Part shown: positions 1-8,760 of the stretch, piece after piece
How positions within the stretch are numbered: the stretch's first letter is position 1
How the letters are laid out: each line of letters opens with the position of its first letter
Source: Desulfobacterales bacterium
Lineage (GTDB): Bacteria > Desulfobacterota > Desulfobacteria > Desulfobacterales > SpSt-501
Reading direction: 5' to 3'
Assembly (NCBI GenBank): GCA_030834695.1
Contig: JAUQXK010000145.1
Coordinates: 1 to 64,000 of the forward strand
Length of the DNA stretch: 64,000 nt
The notes under the pieces: generated by a model
What the model was told of the DNA's origin: nothing
Databases searched by the model: none
The model's input: only the letters and a program-made list of their open reading frames with translations
Translations under genes and position numbers: made by a program

Positions 1-189
1 GGACAGCCCCGGAGGACCGATGCCCACGCAGCCGTCAATCGTCTCTGCCTGCGCGCGGTTCCTCTAGACGGCTTGGGGGCGTGGCAGGGTCACCTGAAAA
101 ATGGGTTGCGGCGCGCTGCAGCCGAAAACCCGCCCCGCCGAACCTCAGCCCAAGTTGAATCTGTTTACTGGCCGGAGCAATACATATAA
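1..189 (+). CDS. C-terminal fragment of an unidentified protein (partial, 5' end outside window)
   Basis: Frame 1 is open from the first base to a TAA at 187-189 and gives 62 residues with strongly GC-biased third positions, as in the surrounding genes. The segment TDAHAAV followed by a VPL is faintly reminiscent of the C-terminal strand of SurE nucleotidases (pattern D..AV...S.TPL), but the key residues do not match well enough to name it. Frame 2 also stops early, at base 67, and is a poorer candidate. It could equally be chance open frame. Confidence 0.3.
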   Translation, partial: GQPRRTDAHAAVNRLCLRAVPLDGLGAWQGHLKNGLRRAAAENPPRRTSAQVESVYWPEQYI

Positions 190-231
190 CGCGCAGCCGA
201 ATCCGATTCAAGGTTTCGGGAAAGGATGGGC

Positions 232-259
232 TAAAGTCCGGCCGGCAACGCACCGATAC
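232..259 (+). promoter_or_regulatory. candidate sigma-28 (FliA-type) promoter for the HDOD gene
   Basis: TAAAGTCC at 232-239 and ACCGATAC at 252-259 resemble the FliA boxes TAAAGTTT and GCCGATAA, matching 6 of 8 bases in each box. The spacer is 12 bases, one longer than the usual 11. It lies about 60 bases before the chosen GTG start. The link to motility regulation is an inference from this match alone. Confidence 0.3.
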
Positions 260-325
260 TATATAGATGAAGGCGGGGGTTCCCGTCGGGCGCCGGTGCC
301 AACTCACTCAGGAAAACTCTCCATC

Positions 326-1174
326 GTGGACAAGGATAACCTCAGCCGAATCATGCGCCAGGTGAAGTCGTTTCCGGGGATGCCGACCACGGCGGCCAAG
401 CTCCTGCCGTTGCTTAGGGATCCGGATTCCAGCATCGCCCGGATCGAAGATCTCATCAAGTACGACCCCGGCCTGACGGCGAACCTGCTCAAGCTCACCA
501 ATTCGGCTTACTTCGGGCTGCCCTCGCGGATCAGTTCGGTGCGCCAGGCCATCCTGCTGTTGGGACGAAAGCGGCTGCTGCAGCTCGTCACCACCATGTG
601 CATGAGCGGCCTGATGAAAAAATCGGTGCCGGGCTACGACCTGCCCCAGGGCGGACTCTGGCGGCATTCGGTTGCCGTCGCCGTTGCGGCCGACCGGCTG
701 GTTCAATCCTTGAAAATCACCCGGGCCGACGAAGTTTTCACCGCCGCCCTGCTGCACGACATCGGCAAGATGATTCTCGGGGATTATGTCCAGGAGGATC
801 TGAAAAGCATCCAGGAAATGGCCGTCAAGGGGATCTCCTTCGAGGTGGCGGAGTACATGGTCCTGGGGACGAACCACGCGGACATCGGAGCGCGGATCTT
901 AAAAAGCTGGTCCATGCCCGAGGAGTTGGTCCACGCTGTGGCGTGGCATCATGACCCCGACCAATGCCAGGAGAACTGCCGGCTCAGCGACCTGGTCCAT
1001 GTGGCCAACATCGCCGTACGCGGCATCGATTGGGATAAGCGCACCGACGATTCCTATCCGGAAGCCTCCACCAAGGTCCTCGACCGGCTCGGGCTCGACC
1101 CGAGCGGCATCGCCGCCCTGGCCGAACAGACCGTGCAGGAAATGGCCAAGTTGACGGATATCCTGAACGGATAA
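326..1174 (+). CDS. HDOD domain signal-transduction protein
   Basis: The 282-residue product is a single HDOD domain, a family related to HD phosphohydrolases and linked to cyclic nucleotide signalling, chemotaxis and stress responses, usually with no shown enzyme activity. Visible signatures are the N-terminal FPGMPTTAAKLLPLL helix, the repeated helices of the domain, and an intact HD motif (LLHDIGK) with later HADIG and HH histidines, so metal binding is possible. I chose GTG at 326 because an AGGA lies 12 bases upstream and the domain begins 13 residues later. The frame is open back to an ATG at 101, but that extension is low-complexity and unlike the family. An ATG at 352 is the other alternative. 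It stands alone, facing the convergent radical SAM gene. Confidence 0.85.
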   Translation: MDKDNLSRIMRQVKSFPGMPTTAAKLLPLLRDPDSSIARIEDLIKYDPGLTANLLKLTNSAYFGLPSRISSVRQAILLLGRKRLLQLVTTMCMSGLMKKSVPGYDLPQGGLWRHSVAVAVAADRLVQSLKITRADEVFTAALLHDIGKMILGDYVQEDLKSIQEMAVKGISFEVAEYMVLGTNHADIGARILKSWSMPEELVHAVAWHHDPDQCQENCRLSDLVHVANIAVRGIDWDKRTDDSYPEASTKVLDRLGLDPSGIAALAEQTVQEMAKLTDILNG

Positions 1175-1260
1175 ACCGAGAGCATCCATCTATGGCTGCC
1201 GTCCGGCCGACCGCTTGCGGCCGGAGCCTCCGACGGGCAAGACCAGCCGGTTCCCAGCCT

Positions 1261-2847
1261 TTACAGATAATCTCGCCAGCGCCAGCGGATCCGGCCATGA
1301 TCCTGTTCACAGATCAGGTTTGCCTGCCGGGCGGCGGCCGTCAACGCATCCCGTATTGCAGCGGCGTTTCCGCCGGCCGTTGCTTGGACCCGTTCGATGA
1401 GGCAGCTCACGCCCGGGTCGGCACCCGCACCATTCCCCGGCGTCCATTCGCCCACTTGCTCGACGGTGCGTTTCATCATCAGATCGTACACGCAGACGAT
1501 TCGCTCCAGGTTGGTCAGCTGATGGGCTTCTTCGGCCGTGGCCTGGCCCCGTTGCATGCGATCCTTGATATCGCCGAGATATCGGTTGAAGCGGTCCTCC
1601 CATTCAACGGCGATCTCATCGAGCATTCTCCGGCTGACGGTGGCGGTCTCGACGACGGCCCGGTTGGCGTGATAATCCGCCCAGTCGGACGCCAGGATGC
1701 GAAGGCCCAGTTCGGCGGCGCGCTCTCGTACTTCCGTACCCGGGAAGGGAGCCAGGAAGTGGAAGCCGTAGATAAGCCCCTTGTCCCCCAGGCGTTTGCC
1801 GAAATCCAGGGTTTCGCGCAAGGTGCCCGGCGTTTCGCCGGGCAGCCCTAGAATGAATGAGGCGTACGGTGTCACGCCGGCCTTGGCGCACATATCGATC
1901 GCCGCTACGACCTGATCCAGGGTGATCCGCTTCCGTATGGTTTTGAGGATGCCGGAATTGGCGGATTCAATCCCAAAACTCACCGCCGTGCAGCCGGCGG
2001 CCTTCATTCGGCGCAGCAGATCTTCCGAAACCGTATCCACCCGGGCAAACGAGGTCCACTGGGTCTGAAGGCCGCGCTGCAGGACCTCGTCGCAGACAGC
2101 GGCACAGCGGCGATGGTCGGCGGTGAACAAGTCGTCGGCCAGATTGATCTGGTGAAACCCCAACCGCGCGATCTGTTCCATTTCGTCCACCACCCGGGCA
2201 GGGCTATGGAAGCGCACCCGGGCGCCGACCATGCGGCGGCCGACGCAGAAAATGCAGGCATGCGGGCAGCCTCGGGAGGTGGTCATGCTGATGGGCATGC
2301 CCAGCGCGCGGTAGCGGCCGAGCGGCAGCAAATGCCGGGCCGGCATGGGCAGGCCGTCCAGGTCGCGGATGAGGCTGCGTCGCGGCGCGAACCGCACGCC
2401 CTGCTCGGACCGGAACGCGATTCCCTTTACCACGTCGAGGCTTTTCCCGGCTTCGAGCGTATGGCAGAGTTCGACCAGTGTTTGTTCGCCCTCGCCCAGA
2501 ACCACCGCATCCAGAGCGGGGCATGTCTCCAAAGTCTCCCGGGCGCTGAAGGTGACATGCGGCCCACCCATGACGGTGGTGATTTCGGGAGCGAGGCGTT
2601 TCACGTCGCCGGCCAGCGCCAGCGCGCGGTCGACGTTCATCGTGACGGCGGTTAGGCCGACCAAGCCGGGTTGGAATTCTTCAAGTACGTGAGCGAGCAC
2701 CGCTTCGCTGTATGGATAAACCACCAGGTCGAGCACGCGCACTTCGGCGCCCGCCGCCTGCAACGCCGCGGCAAGATAGGCCAACCCCAGCGGAGGGGAG
2801 GGGGTTTCCGATATGGGGTAGAACGGGTTGATGAGGAGGACGCGCAT
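1261..2847 (-). CDS. B12-binding domain radical SAM protein
   Basis: This 528-residue protein has an N-terminal cobalamin-binding Rossmann domain (residues 1-140, beginning MRVLLINPFYP and containing VMGGPH and LGEGE) followed by a radical SAM domain. The [4Fe-4S] cysteines are in CPHACIFC, at about residues 194, 198 and 201, preceded by TTSRG. This is the class B architecture found in methyltransferases and ring- or lipid-modifying enzymes such as HpnP, HpnJ and BchE. The substrate cannot be read from the sequence. The start at 2847 fits the conserved first strand. A frame extension to 2883 encodes a repetitive GPIGPK stretch derived from an intergenic repeat and is unlikely to be translated. 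It is separated from fhs by a terminator. Confidence 0.88.
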   Translation of the reverse strand: MRVLLINPFYPISETPSPPLGLAYLAAALQAAGAEVRVLDLVVYPYSEAVLAHVLEEFQPGLVGLTAVTMNVDRALALAGDVKRLAPEITTVMGGPHVTFSARETLETCPALDAVVLGEGEQTLVELCHTLEAGKSLDVVKGIAFRSEQGVRFAPRRSLIRDLDGLPMPARHLLPLGRYRALGMPISMTTSRGCPHACIFCVGRRMVGARVRFHSPARVVDEMEQIARLGFHQINLADDLFTADHRRCAAVCDEVLQRGLQTQWTSFARVDTVSEDLLRRMKAAGCTAVSFGIESANSGILKTIRKRITLDQVVAAIDMCAKAGVTPYASFILGLPGETPGTLRETLDFGKRLGDKGLIYGFHFLAPFPGTEVRERAAELGLRILASDWADYHANRAVVETATVSRRMLDEIAVEWEDRFNRYLGDIKDRMQRGQATAEEAHQLTNLERIVCVYDLMMKRTVEQVGEWTPGNGAGADPGVSCLIERVQATAGGNAAAIRDALTAAARQANLICEQDHGRIRWRWRDYL

Positions 2848-2890
2848 GGGTCTTACAGATCTTTTAGGTCCTATAGGACCCATAGGACCA
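2848..2890. repeat. palindromic repeat with GGTCCTAT words
   Basis: The stretch just upstream of the radical SAM start holds a perfect 14-base palindrome, GGTCCTATAGGACC, next to further copies of the same word and an AGATCT palindrome. It resembles the other word-built intergenic repeats in this window (near 10.8, 33.0, 39.2 and 60.45 kb). No function is visible. It may affect transcription between fhs and the radical SAM gene. Confidence 0.45.
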
Positions 2891-2927
2891 ATTTGAAAAG
2901 AATGGGGCCTGATGTCTCAGGCCCCAT
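2890..2927 (-). terminator. rho-independent terminator after fhs
   Basis: A perfect 11-base-pair stem (2902-2912 with 2917-2927) closes on the 4-base loop TGTC. On the minus strand it is followed by a T-rich tract (TTCTTTTCAAATT). It sits 33 bases past the fhs stop codon and would end fhs transcription before the downstream radical SAM gene. Confidence 0.75.
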
Positions 2928-2959
2928 GGGCAATTTCTAAAAATGCGGCGGTGCTTGGT

Positions 2960-4723
2960 TTAGAACAGCCCGGACACCGCGCCCGTCTTCACGTCCACGT
3001 CGATGCGGCGGAACGCGGGGTTGGAGCTCGTGCCCGGCATCAGGCTGATGGTGCCGGCGCAGGGGCAGAGGAACTTGGCGCCCGAGTAGATCAAGACATC
3101 GCGGATGGGCAGGGTCCAACCTTTGGGCACGCCCTTGATGACCGGGTCGTGGCTGAGCGAAAGGTGGGTCTTGACCATCATGGTGGCGAAGTCTGCGTAC
3201 TTGGGGTCGGCTTCCAGCATCTTGGCCTTGGCCTCGGCATCCGGGGTCCAGGAAACGCCGTCGGCTCCGTAGACCTCCTTGGCGATCAAGGCGACGCGCT
3301 CGCGCAGTTTCATTTCGAGCGGGTAGAGGAACTTGAAGTCGCCCTTTTCGTTGCAGGCGTCGATGACCGCGTCGGCCAGTTCAAGCGCCCCTTCGCCCCC
3401 CTTCAGCCAATGCTGGGACTCGGCGCAGCGCGCGCCGGCCGCTTCCGCAGCCTTCTTGACCGCTTTCACTTCGGCGTCGGTGTCGGTGTAAAAACGGTTG
3501 ACGCAGACCACCGGATTTATGCCGGACTTGCGGATGACGTTGATCAAATGGACCATGTTGGCACAGCCCTTCTCCACCAGGGCGAGGTTCTCCTTGGTGT
3601 ACTCCTCGGGCAGGGCCTTGCCGGCCACCACCTTGGGTCCGCCGCCGTGCATCTTGAGGGCGCGGATGGTGGCGGTGAGCACCGACACGTGGGGTTTGAG
3701 GCCGCTGTTGCGGCACTTCACGTTCCAGAATTTCTCGAAGCCGATGTCGGCGGCAAATCCCGATTCGGTCACGTGGTAGTCGAACATCTTCAGGCCGATG
3801 CGGTCGGCGATGATGGAGGACTGGCCGACGGCGATGTTGGCGAAGGGACCGGCGTGCACCAGGCAGGGCTGGTATTCGGCAGTGCTCATGAGCGTCGGGT
3901 TGATGGTGTTGCGCATGAACGCGGTCATGGCATTGCCGACCTCGAGGTCGCCCGTGGTGACCGGCTTGCCGCTTTTGTCGAAGGCGACCGTTATTTGGTT
4001 CAGGCGATTCTTGAGATCGGCCAGGTCCTTAATGATCGAGAGGATGGCCATGCACTCGGAGCCGACGGCGATGCCGAACTTGGACTGCATCATATACCCG
4101 TCCTGGCGGCCGCCGATGCCGATGATGATGTTGCGCAGCGACTGGGCGCAGAAGTCGATGATCCACCCCATCTCGACCCGCGTGGGATCGATGTCGAGCC
4201 GCCGCATTCCGGTCAGCCGCTGGAGCTGCTCGTCGTTGTAGTTGCGCTCGTGCTGCATGCGCGAGGTCATGGCCACCATGGCCAGGTTGTGCGCGTTCAT
4301 GATGTCGTTGATGTCGCCGGTCAGGCCCAGGGAAAACTCGGTCATGGGGATCAAAAGTGCGTTGCCGCCGCCGGCGGCCGTGCCCTTGACGTTCATGGTG
4401 GGCCCGCCGGAGGGCTGCCGCAGGGCGCCGCCCACGTTCTTGCCGCGTTTGCCGAGGCCTTCCATCAGGCCGACCGACGTGGTGCTCTTGCCTTCGCCCA
4501 GGGGTGTGGGCGTGATGGCCGTCACCTCGATGTACTTTCCGTCGGGCTTGTCCTTGAGGCGCTCGATGATCTTGAGGAAGTCCATCTTGGCCAGTCGGCC
4601 CATGGGAAGCATTTCCTCTTTCTGCAGGCCCAGCTTTTCGCACCATTGCTCGGGGGTGGGCATCTTCTTTTCGGCGGCTTCCGAAATCTGCCAGTCGGCC
4701 ATCTTCGTCGCATCGTACGGCAT
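2960..4723 (-). CDS. fhs: formate-tetrahydrofolate ligase
   Basis: The enzyme joins formate to tetrahydrofolate using ATP to give 10-formyl-THF. It is the entry step of the methyl branch of the Wood-Ljungdahl pathway, which complete-oxidising sulfate reducers run in reverse. At 587 residues it is close to the family norm of about 560, with a short N-terminal extension. Family hallmarks are visible: the P-loop TPLGEGKST, the LRQPSGGP and [10 protein letters not shown] segments, [11 protein letters not shown], and the C-terminal [17 protein letters not shown]. The start is fixed by a strong GGAGG about ten bases upstream. It is a single-gene unit with its own terminator. Confidence 0.97.
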   Translation of the reverse strand: MPYDATKMADWQISEAAEKKMPTPEQWCEKLGLQKEEMLPMGRLAKMDFLKIIERLKDKPDGKYIEVTAITPTPLGEGKSTTSVGLMEGLGKRGKNVGGALRQPSGGPTMNVKGTAAGGGNALLIPMTEFSLGLTGDINDIMNAHNLAMVAMTSRMQHERNYNDEQLQRLTGMRRLDIDPTRVEMGWIIDFCAQSLRNIIIGIGGRQDGYMMQSKFGIAVGSECMAILSIIKDLADLKNRLNQITVAFDKSGKPVTTGDLEVGNAMTAFMRNTINPTLMSTAEYQPCLVHAGPFANIAVGQSSIIADRIGLKMFDYHVTESGFAADIGFEKFWNVKCRNSGLKPHVSVLTATIRALKMHGGGPKVVAGKALPEEYTKENLALVEKGCANMVHLINVIRKSGINPVVCVNRFYTDTDAEVKAVKKAAEAAGARCAESQHWLKGGEGALELADAVIDACNEKGDFKFLYPLEMKLRERVALIAKEVYGADGVSWTPDAEAKAKMLEADPKYADFATMMVKTHLSLSHDPVIKGVPKGWTLPIRDVLIYSGAKFLCPCAGTISLMPGTSSNPAFRRIDVDVKTGAVSGLF

Positions 4724-4906
4724 CGTTTTGATCCTCCTTCTTTATTCGGTTTTGGGTTATGGATTGAGCTGTGAAAGGGTTCCCCACAGAACGGTCTGCA
4801 TCACCGGCGGCCTCTGGCCGGCCGGCTCAGCGGCGAAAACCCGTCGCGGCACCAGGAATAGATGGCGTAGGGCTATTATCATTCGGGGCTGCCTTTATCA
4901 AGAGAA

Positions 4907-6886
4907 TTATTGGGCCGGTTCGGGCCCAGCCGCGGGCTGCAACTGGTGCAGGCGATAATAGAATCCCCGGCCGGCCATGAGCTCGGAATGGGTGCCGGAT
5001 TCGATGATCCGCCCCCGGTTCATCACCAGAATGCGATCGGCGCTGCGCACCGTGGACAGGCGGTGAGCGACCACCAGGGCCGTGCGGTGACGCATCAGCC
5101 GTTCCAGGGCCTGCTGGATGCGCCGCTCCGTCTCGGAGTCGATGAAGGAGGTGGCCTCATCGAGAAGGATCAGCTGCGGGTCGCGCGCAAACGCCCGCGC
5201 GATGGCGATCAATTGGCGCTCGCCGCTGGACAGCGCGCCGCCGCCTTCGCCGAGCGGGGTGTCGAGCCCCTGCGGCAGCCGCGTCACCAAATGCTCCAGA
5301 TCGGCGGCGGCGATGATGTCCAGCGTCCGGGCGGGGCTCGGGTCCGGGAGGCCCTCGAAGATGTTCTCGCGGAGGGTGCCCGAAAACAGGAATGGGTCCT
5401 GCATGACGAGCGCCATGCGCTCACGGAAGAGGGCGCTCGGCATCGCGCGCAGGTCCTGCGCGTTGATCAGCACCCGTCCGGCTGTCGGGTCGTAGAGCCT
5501 CGGGATGAGATTGATCAGGGAGGTCTTGCCGGCGCCGGTCGGGCCGACCACCGCCATGGTCTCCCCGCGTCGCAGGCGGAAGGACACTCCGCGCAGGACG
5601 GGTTCGCCCGGCAGGTAGGCGAAATCGACCGCTTCGAAGCGCAACTCCTCGATCGACGCCAGGGCCGCGGCGCTCCCGCCGGACGGCGTCGGGGGCTGCG
5701 GCAGGGCGGTGGTGGTGTCCAGCACCAGAAAGATGCGCTCGGCCGACGCCATGGCGTTTTGCAGGATGTTGTATTTTTCGGCGAGGTCACGGAGCGGCCG
5801 GAAAAACATGCGGATGTAGGAAATGAACGCCACCAGAGCCCCCAGGCTGAGGCTTTCGTCCAGGACCCGCCCGCCGCCATACCAGACGATGAGGGCCACG
5901 GCCGCCAGCGCCAGGGCCTCGATCAGGGGCATGAACAGCGCCAGCACCCGGATCTGCTCCATGCCGGAGAGGTAGTTCGCGTGGTTGAGCCGCTCGAAGC
6001 GCCGCTGGTTGGCCGCCTCCTGGCGGAAGAGCTGGATCACCCGCATGCCGCCGATGGTCTCGGCAAAGCGGGTGTTGATTTCGGCGACCTGCACCCGCAG
6101 GGTGCGGAAGATGGCCCGGGCGCGCCGGGAAAACCGGATGGACGCGAGCGCCACCGCCGGCAGCACGGCGAAGGCCACCAGCGCCAGTTTCCAGTTCAGC
6201 GCCAGCATCACGGCCGTGATCCCGCCCAGCAGGACCAGGTCCTTGAAGACGAAGGAGATGAACGAGGTGAACAGTTCGTACATGTTCTGCACATCGCTGG
6301 TCGCGCGGGTCACCAGCCGTCCCACCGGGTTGCGGGTGAAGAACTCCAGCGCCAGACCCTGGATGTGCCCGTAGAGCCGCAGGCGCAGGTCGTGCATGAT
6401 CCGCTGCCCGGTGATTTCCATGACGACCGACTGGCCGAAATTGAGCAGGAAATCGAGGACCACCAAGATGAGGAAAAGCCCGGTCACGAGGGCCAGGCCC
6501 TGCGCATCGCCGCGCCGCAGGTGTGCGAGCTCTTCCGGATCGAGGCGGGCGAGCGCGTCGTAAGGGATGCGGGCGACGGACCCCTCGATCCGAGCCTCGG
6601 GAAAGCGGTCCTGGACGATGGCGGCGTCGAGCGGATCGCTCAGATCGACCGACAGGGTTCTCTGGCCGGCGGCCGGCTCCGCCAGGGGTACGATGTAGCG
6701 GTCGATCGCCTCCTTGGTGAGGTAGGGCAGGGCCACGTCCAGCAAGGTGATCAGGATCACCAAGCCGATCGACCAACCGAGCATCCGGCGATGCGGGCGG
6801 GTGAAGGGGTAAAGCCGCCGCAGGAGCCTGACGTCGTAAGGCTTCCCCAGCCGGGTTTCCTCGAAATAGTCCTGCTCAGGCCGCAT
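4907..6886 (-). CDS. ABC exporter half-transporter with canonical ATPase site (MdlB/BmrD-like)
   Basis: This 659-residue protein joins a six-helix ABC exporter membrane domain (about residues 35-370) to an ATPase domain. Walker A is GPTGAGKT, the Q-loop is VMQDPF, the signature is LSSGERQ, Walker B is LILLDEAT with the catalytic glutamate, and the H-loop is VAHRLSTV. The LSSGE signature and intact glutamate match the MdlB side of heterodimeric exporters. An unusual insertion of roughly 60 residues, including a VDLSDPLDAA segment, lies between the first two membrane helices and should face outside. The gene overlaps the end of the partner gene by 11 bases, so the two are translationally coupled. 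Lipid or drug export is likely. The substrate is unknown. Confidence 0.9.
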   Translation of the reverse strand: MRPEQDYFEETRLGKPYDVRLLRRLYPFTRPHRRMLGWSIGLVILITLLDVALPYLTKEAIDRYIVPLAEPAAGQRTLSVDLSDPLDAAIVQDRFPEARIEGSVARIPYDALARLDPEELAHLRRGDAQGLALVTGLFLILVVLDFLLNFGQSVVMEITGQRIMHDLRLRLYGHIQGLALEFFTRNPVGRLVTRATSDVQNMYELFTSFISFVFKDLVLLGGITAVMLALNWKLALVAFAVLPAVALASIRFSRRARAIFRTLRVQVAEINTRFAETIGGMRVIQLFRQEAANQRRFERLNHANYLSGMEQIRVLALFMPLIEALALAAVALIVWYGGGRVLDESLSLGALVAFISYIRMFFRPLRDLAEKYNILQNAMASAERIFLVLDTTTALPQPPTPSGGSAAALASIEELRFEAVDFAYLPGEPVLRGVSFRLRRGETMAVVGPTGAGKTSLINLIPRLYDPTAGRVLINAQDLRAMPSALFRERMALVMQDPFLFSGTLRENIFEGLPDPSPARTLDIIAAADLEHLVTRLPQGLDTPLGEGGGALSSGERQLIAIARAFARDPQLILLDEATSFIDSETERRIQQALERLMRHRTALVVAHRLSTVRSADRILVMNRGRIIESGTHSELMAGRGFYYRLHQLQPAAGPEPAQ

Positions 6887-8621
6887 CGCGCCCCTCTTCG
6901 ATTTCCTGGAGACGGTAGGTCCGCGCGTAATAGCCGCTGACGTCCATCAACCGGGAATGGCTGCCCGCAGCGGTGAGCCGGCCGCGTTCGAGGACGACGA
7001 TTCGATCGGCGAAAGCGAGGGCTGAAATCCGGTGAGAGGCGATCAAAATCGTCCGCCGGCCGGCCAACCGGCGCAGGGTCTGGGCGATCGCCTCACCGGT
7101 TTCAAAATCCACCTGGCTGATGGGATCATCCAGAAGCAGGATGGGGGCGTCGGCCAGCAGGCAGCGGGCCAGCGCCACCCGCTGCTTCTGGCCGCCGGAG
7201 AGCATCACCCCTTTTTCACCGACCACGGTGTCGAAGCCCTGTGCAAACCCGTAAACGGTATCGAGCAGAGCGGCGGCACGGGCCGCCTCGACGAGCCGTT
7301 GTTCGGAAACGTCCGGGCCGCCGAAGGTGATGTTTTCCCGGATGGTGCCGGCAAACAGGAAGGACTCCTGGGGCATGCAGGCGATGGCCGCGCGCAACTG
7401 CTCGATGCGCAGACGGCGGACATCGCATCCGTCCACGCGGATGCCGCCGGCCATGGGATCGTAGAGCCGGGGGATCAGGTTGAGCAGGGTGGTCTTGCCG
7501 CTGCCGGGGGGGCCGACGATGCCGAGCACCGATCCGGCGTCAACCCGCAGGTCGATATCCGCCAGGGCCGGGGTGCTGCTATCCGGATAAGCGAAAGCGA
7601 CCCCCTCGAAGACGATTTCTCCGCGCGGCGCCTCCAGGGACCGGGCGTCGGTTGCGTCCTGGATGGCGGGTCGGGTTTCCAAGATGGCGTTGACGCGGTC
7701 CAGCGATGCCCGGCCTCTCTGGATCAGATTGGTCACCCAGCCCAGTGCCATCATCGGCCAGGTGAGCAGGGCCAGGTAGCTGATGAAGGCGACAAAATCC
7801 CCCGGGGTGATGGTGAACCGGATGACCAGGCGCCCTCCGAAAAAAAGCACCAGCGCCATGCTCAGATTGGTCAGCAGCAGCATCATCGGGAAAAATGCCC
7901 CGGTGATTCTCACCAGCTGCAGATTTTCGTCCAGGTAGGCCGCCGAGGCCGCTCGCACGCGGGCGGTTTCCAGGGTCTGACGGTTGTGGGCCTTGATCAG
8001 GCGGATGCCGGCCAGCCGTTCCCGGATGGCTTCCGTCAGGTCCGCAAAGGAGGCCTGCACCGTCTGGTAGCGCCGGTGCATCCTGCGACTGAAGAAGCGC
8101 GCGCTGACGGCGATCAGCGGCATCGGGACCAGGACCAGTCCGGTCAGGGTCGGGTTGATATAGGCCATGAACCCGATGGCGGCGGCGCCCATGACCACCG
8201 CGTCGTTCAGGGCCACCAATCCCATGCCGGCGGCCATGCGCACCTGTTGAATGTCGTTGGTGGCGTGGGCCATCAGGTCTCCGGTGCGCGTCCGATCGAA
8301 ATAACCGGTGGAAAGCGTCTGCAGATGGCTGAAGAGACGGTTGCGCAGTCCTTCCTCCACGCGCCGGGACGTACCCAGCAGGCACAGGCGCCAGACGTAG
8401 CGAAAGACCCCGATCAGAACCGCGATGCCTGCGACGGCGCCGGCGTAAAGGCCCAATGCTCCGGCCGAGACGCTCATGGCCGTGAGGTCGTCGACGGCCC
8501 ACTTGATGATCCGCGGGACGACCAGCTGCAGCCCGTCGACCACGATCAGGCTCAGCAGGCCGATGCAGATCTTGAATCGGTTCTCCGCGAAATACGGTTT
8601 GATAATCGATAGTGGGGACAT
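6876..8621 (-). CDS. ABC exporter half-transporter with degenerate ATPase site (MdlA/BmrC-like)
   Basis: The first gene of a two-gene exporter operon, 581 residues, with a six-helix membrane domain and an ATPase domain. Walker A is GPPGSGKT, the Q-loop is MPQESF, the signature is LSGGQKQ and the H-loop is ASHRIS. Walker B reads ILLLDDP, so the catalytic glutamate is aspartate. That substitution is typical of the degenerate half in heterodimeric exporters such as MdlA and TM287, which supports pairing with the downstream gene. I chose ATG 8621, where the protein begins MSPLSIIKPYF; the frame is open to 8699, but that extension overlaps the divergent promoter. No clear Shine-Dalgarno sequence is seen. 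Confidence 0.9.
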   Translation of the reverse strand: MSPLSIIKPYFAENRFKICIGLLSLIVVDGLQLVVPRIIKWAVDDLTAMSVSAGALGLYAGAVAGIAVLIGVFRYVWRLCLLGTSRRVEEGLRNRLFSHLQTLSTGYFDRTRTGDLMAHATNDIQQVRMAAGMGLVALNDAVVMGAAAIGFMAYINPTLTGLVLVPMPLIAVSARFFSRRMHRRYQTVQASFADLTEAIRERLAGIRLIKAHNRQTLETARVRAASAAYLDENLQLVRITGAFFPMMLLLTNLSMALVLFFGGRLVIRFTITPGDFVAFISYLALLTWPMMALGWVTNLIQRGRASLDRVNAILETRPAIQDATDARSLEAPRGEIVFEGVAFAYPDSSTPALADIDLRVDAGSVLGIVGPPGSGKTTLLNLIPRLYDPMAGGIRVDGCDVRRLRIEQLRAAIACMPQESFLFAGTIRENITFGGPDVSEQRLVEAARAAALLDTVYGFAQGFDTVVGEKGVMLSGGQKQRVALARCLLADAPILLLDDPISQVDFETGEAIAQTLRRLAGRRTILIASHRISALAFADRIVVLERGRLTAAGSHSRLMDVSGYYARTYRLQEIEEGRDAA

Positions 8622-8725
8622 GGAAAGGCCGTGCGATCGTCCAATTCGGAATGCCTGTTCGAATAACACATGGAACCATGCCGGGCAACGGGAATCCAAG
8701 GGTCGGCCGCCGTTTTTTTGTTTCG

Positions 8726-8754
8726 TTGACTTTGACGGCGCCGGTTGCTATTCT
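8726..8754 (+). promoter_or_regulatory. sigma-70 promoter placing the transcript start on the ATG of the RNB gene
   Basis: The -35 box TTGACT (8726-8731) and the -10 box TATTCT (8749-8754) are separated by exactly 17 bases. Transcription starting seven bases after the -10 box would begin at 8761, the A of the start codon of the next gene, so the mRNA would have no leader. The missing Shine-Dalgarno sequence agrees with this. Confidence 0.6.
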
Positions 8755-8760
8755 TGCACA

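Noticed and set aside
2848-2883. Extended start (GPIGPK) for the radical SAM protein
   Set aside because: The codons fall within a palindromic intergenic repeat, and the B12-binding domain begins at 2847.
2912-4774. 620-codon open frame antisense to fhs
   Set aside because: fhs is certain on the other strand. The frame is low-complexity, rich in G, A, H and D, as expected of a shadow.
4910-6940. 676-codon open frame antisense to the ABC exporter gene
   Set aside because: The exporter motifs are unmistakable on the minus strand. No domain and no Shine-Dalgarno sequence are seen for this frame.
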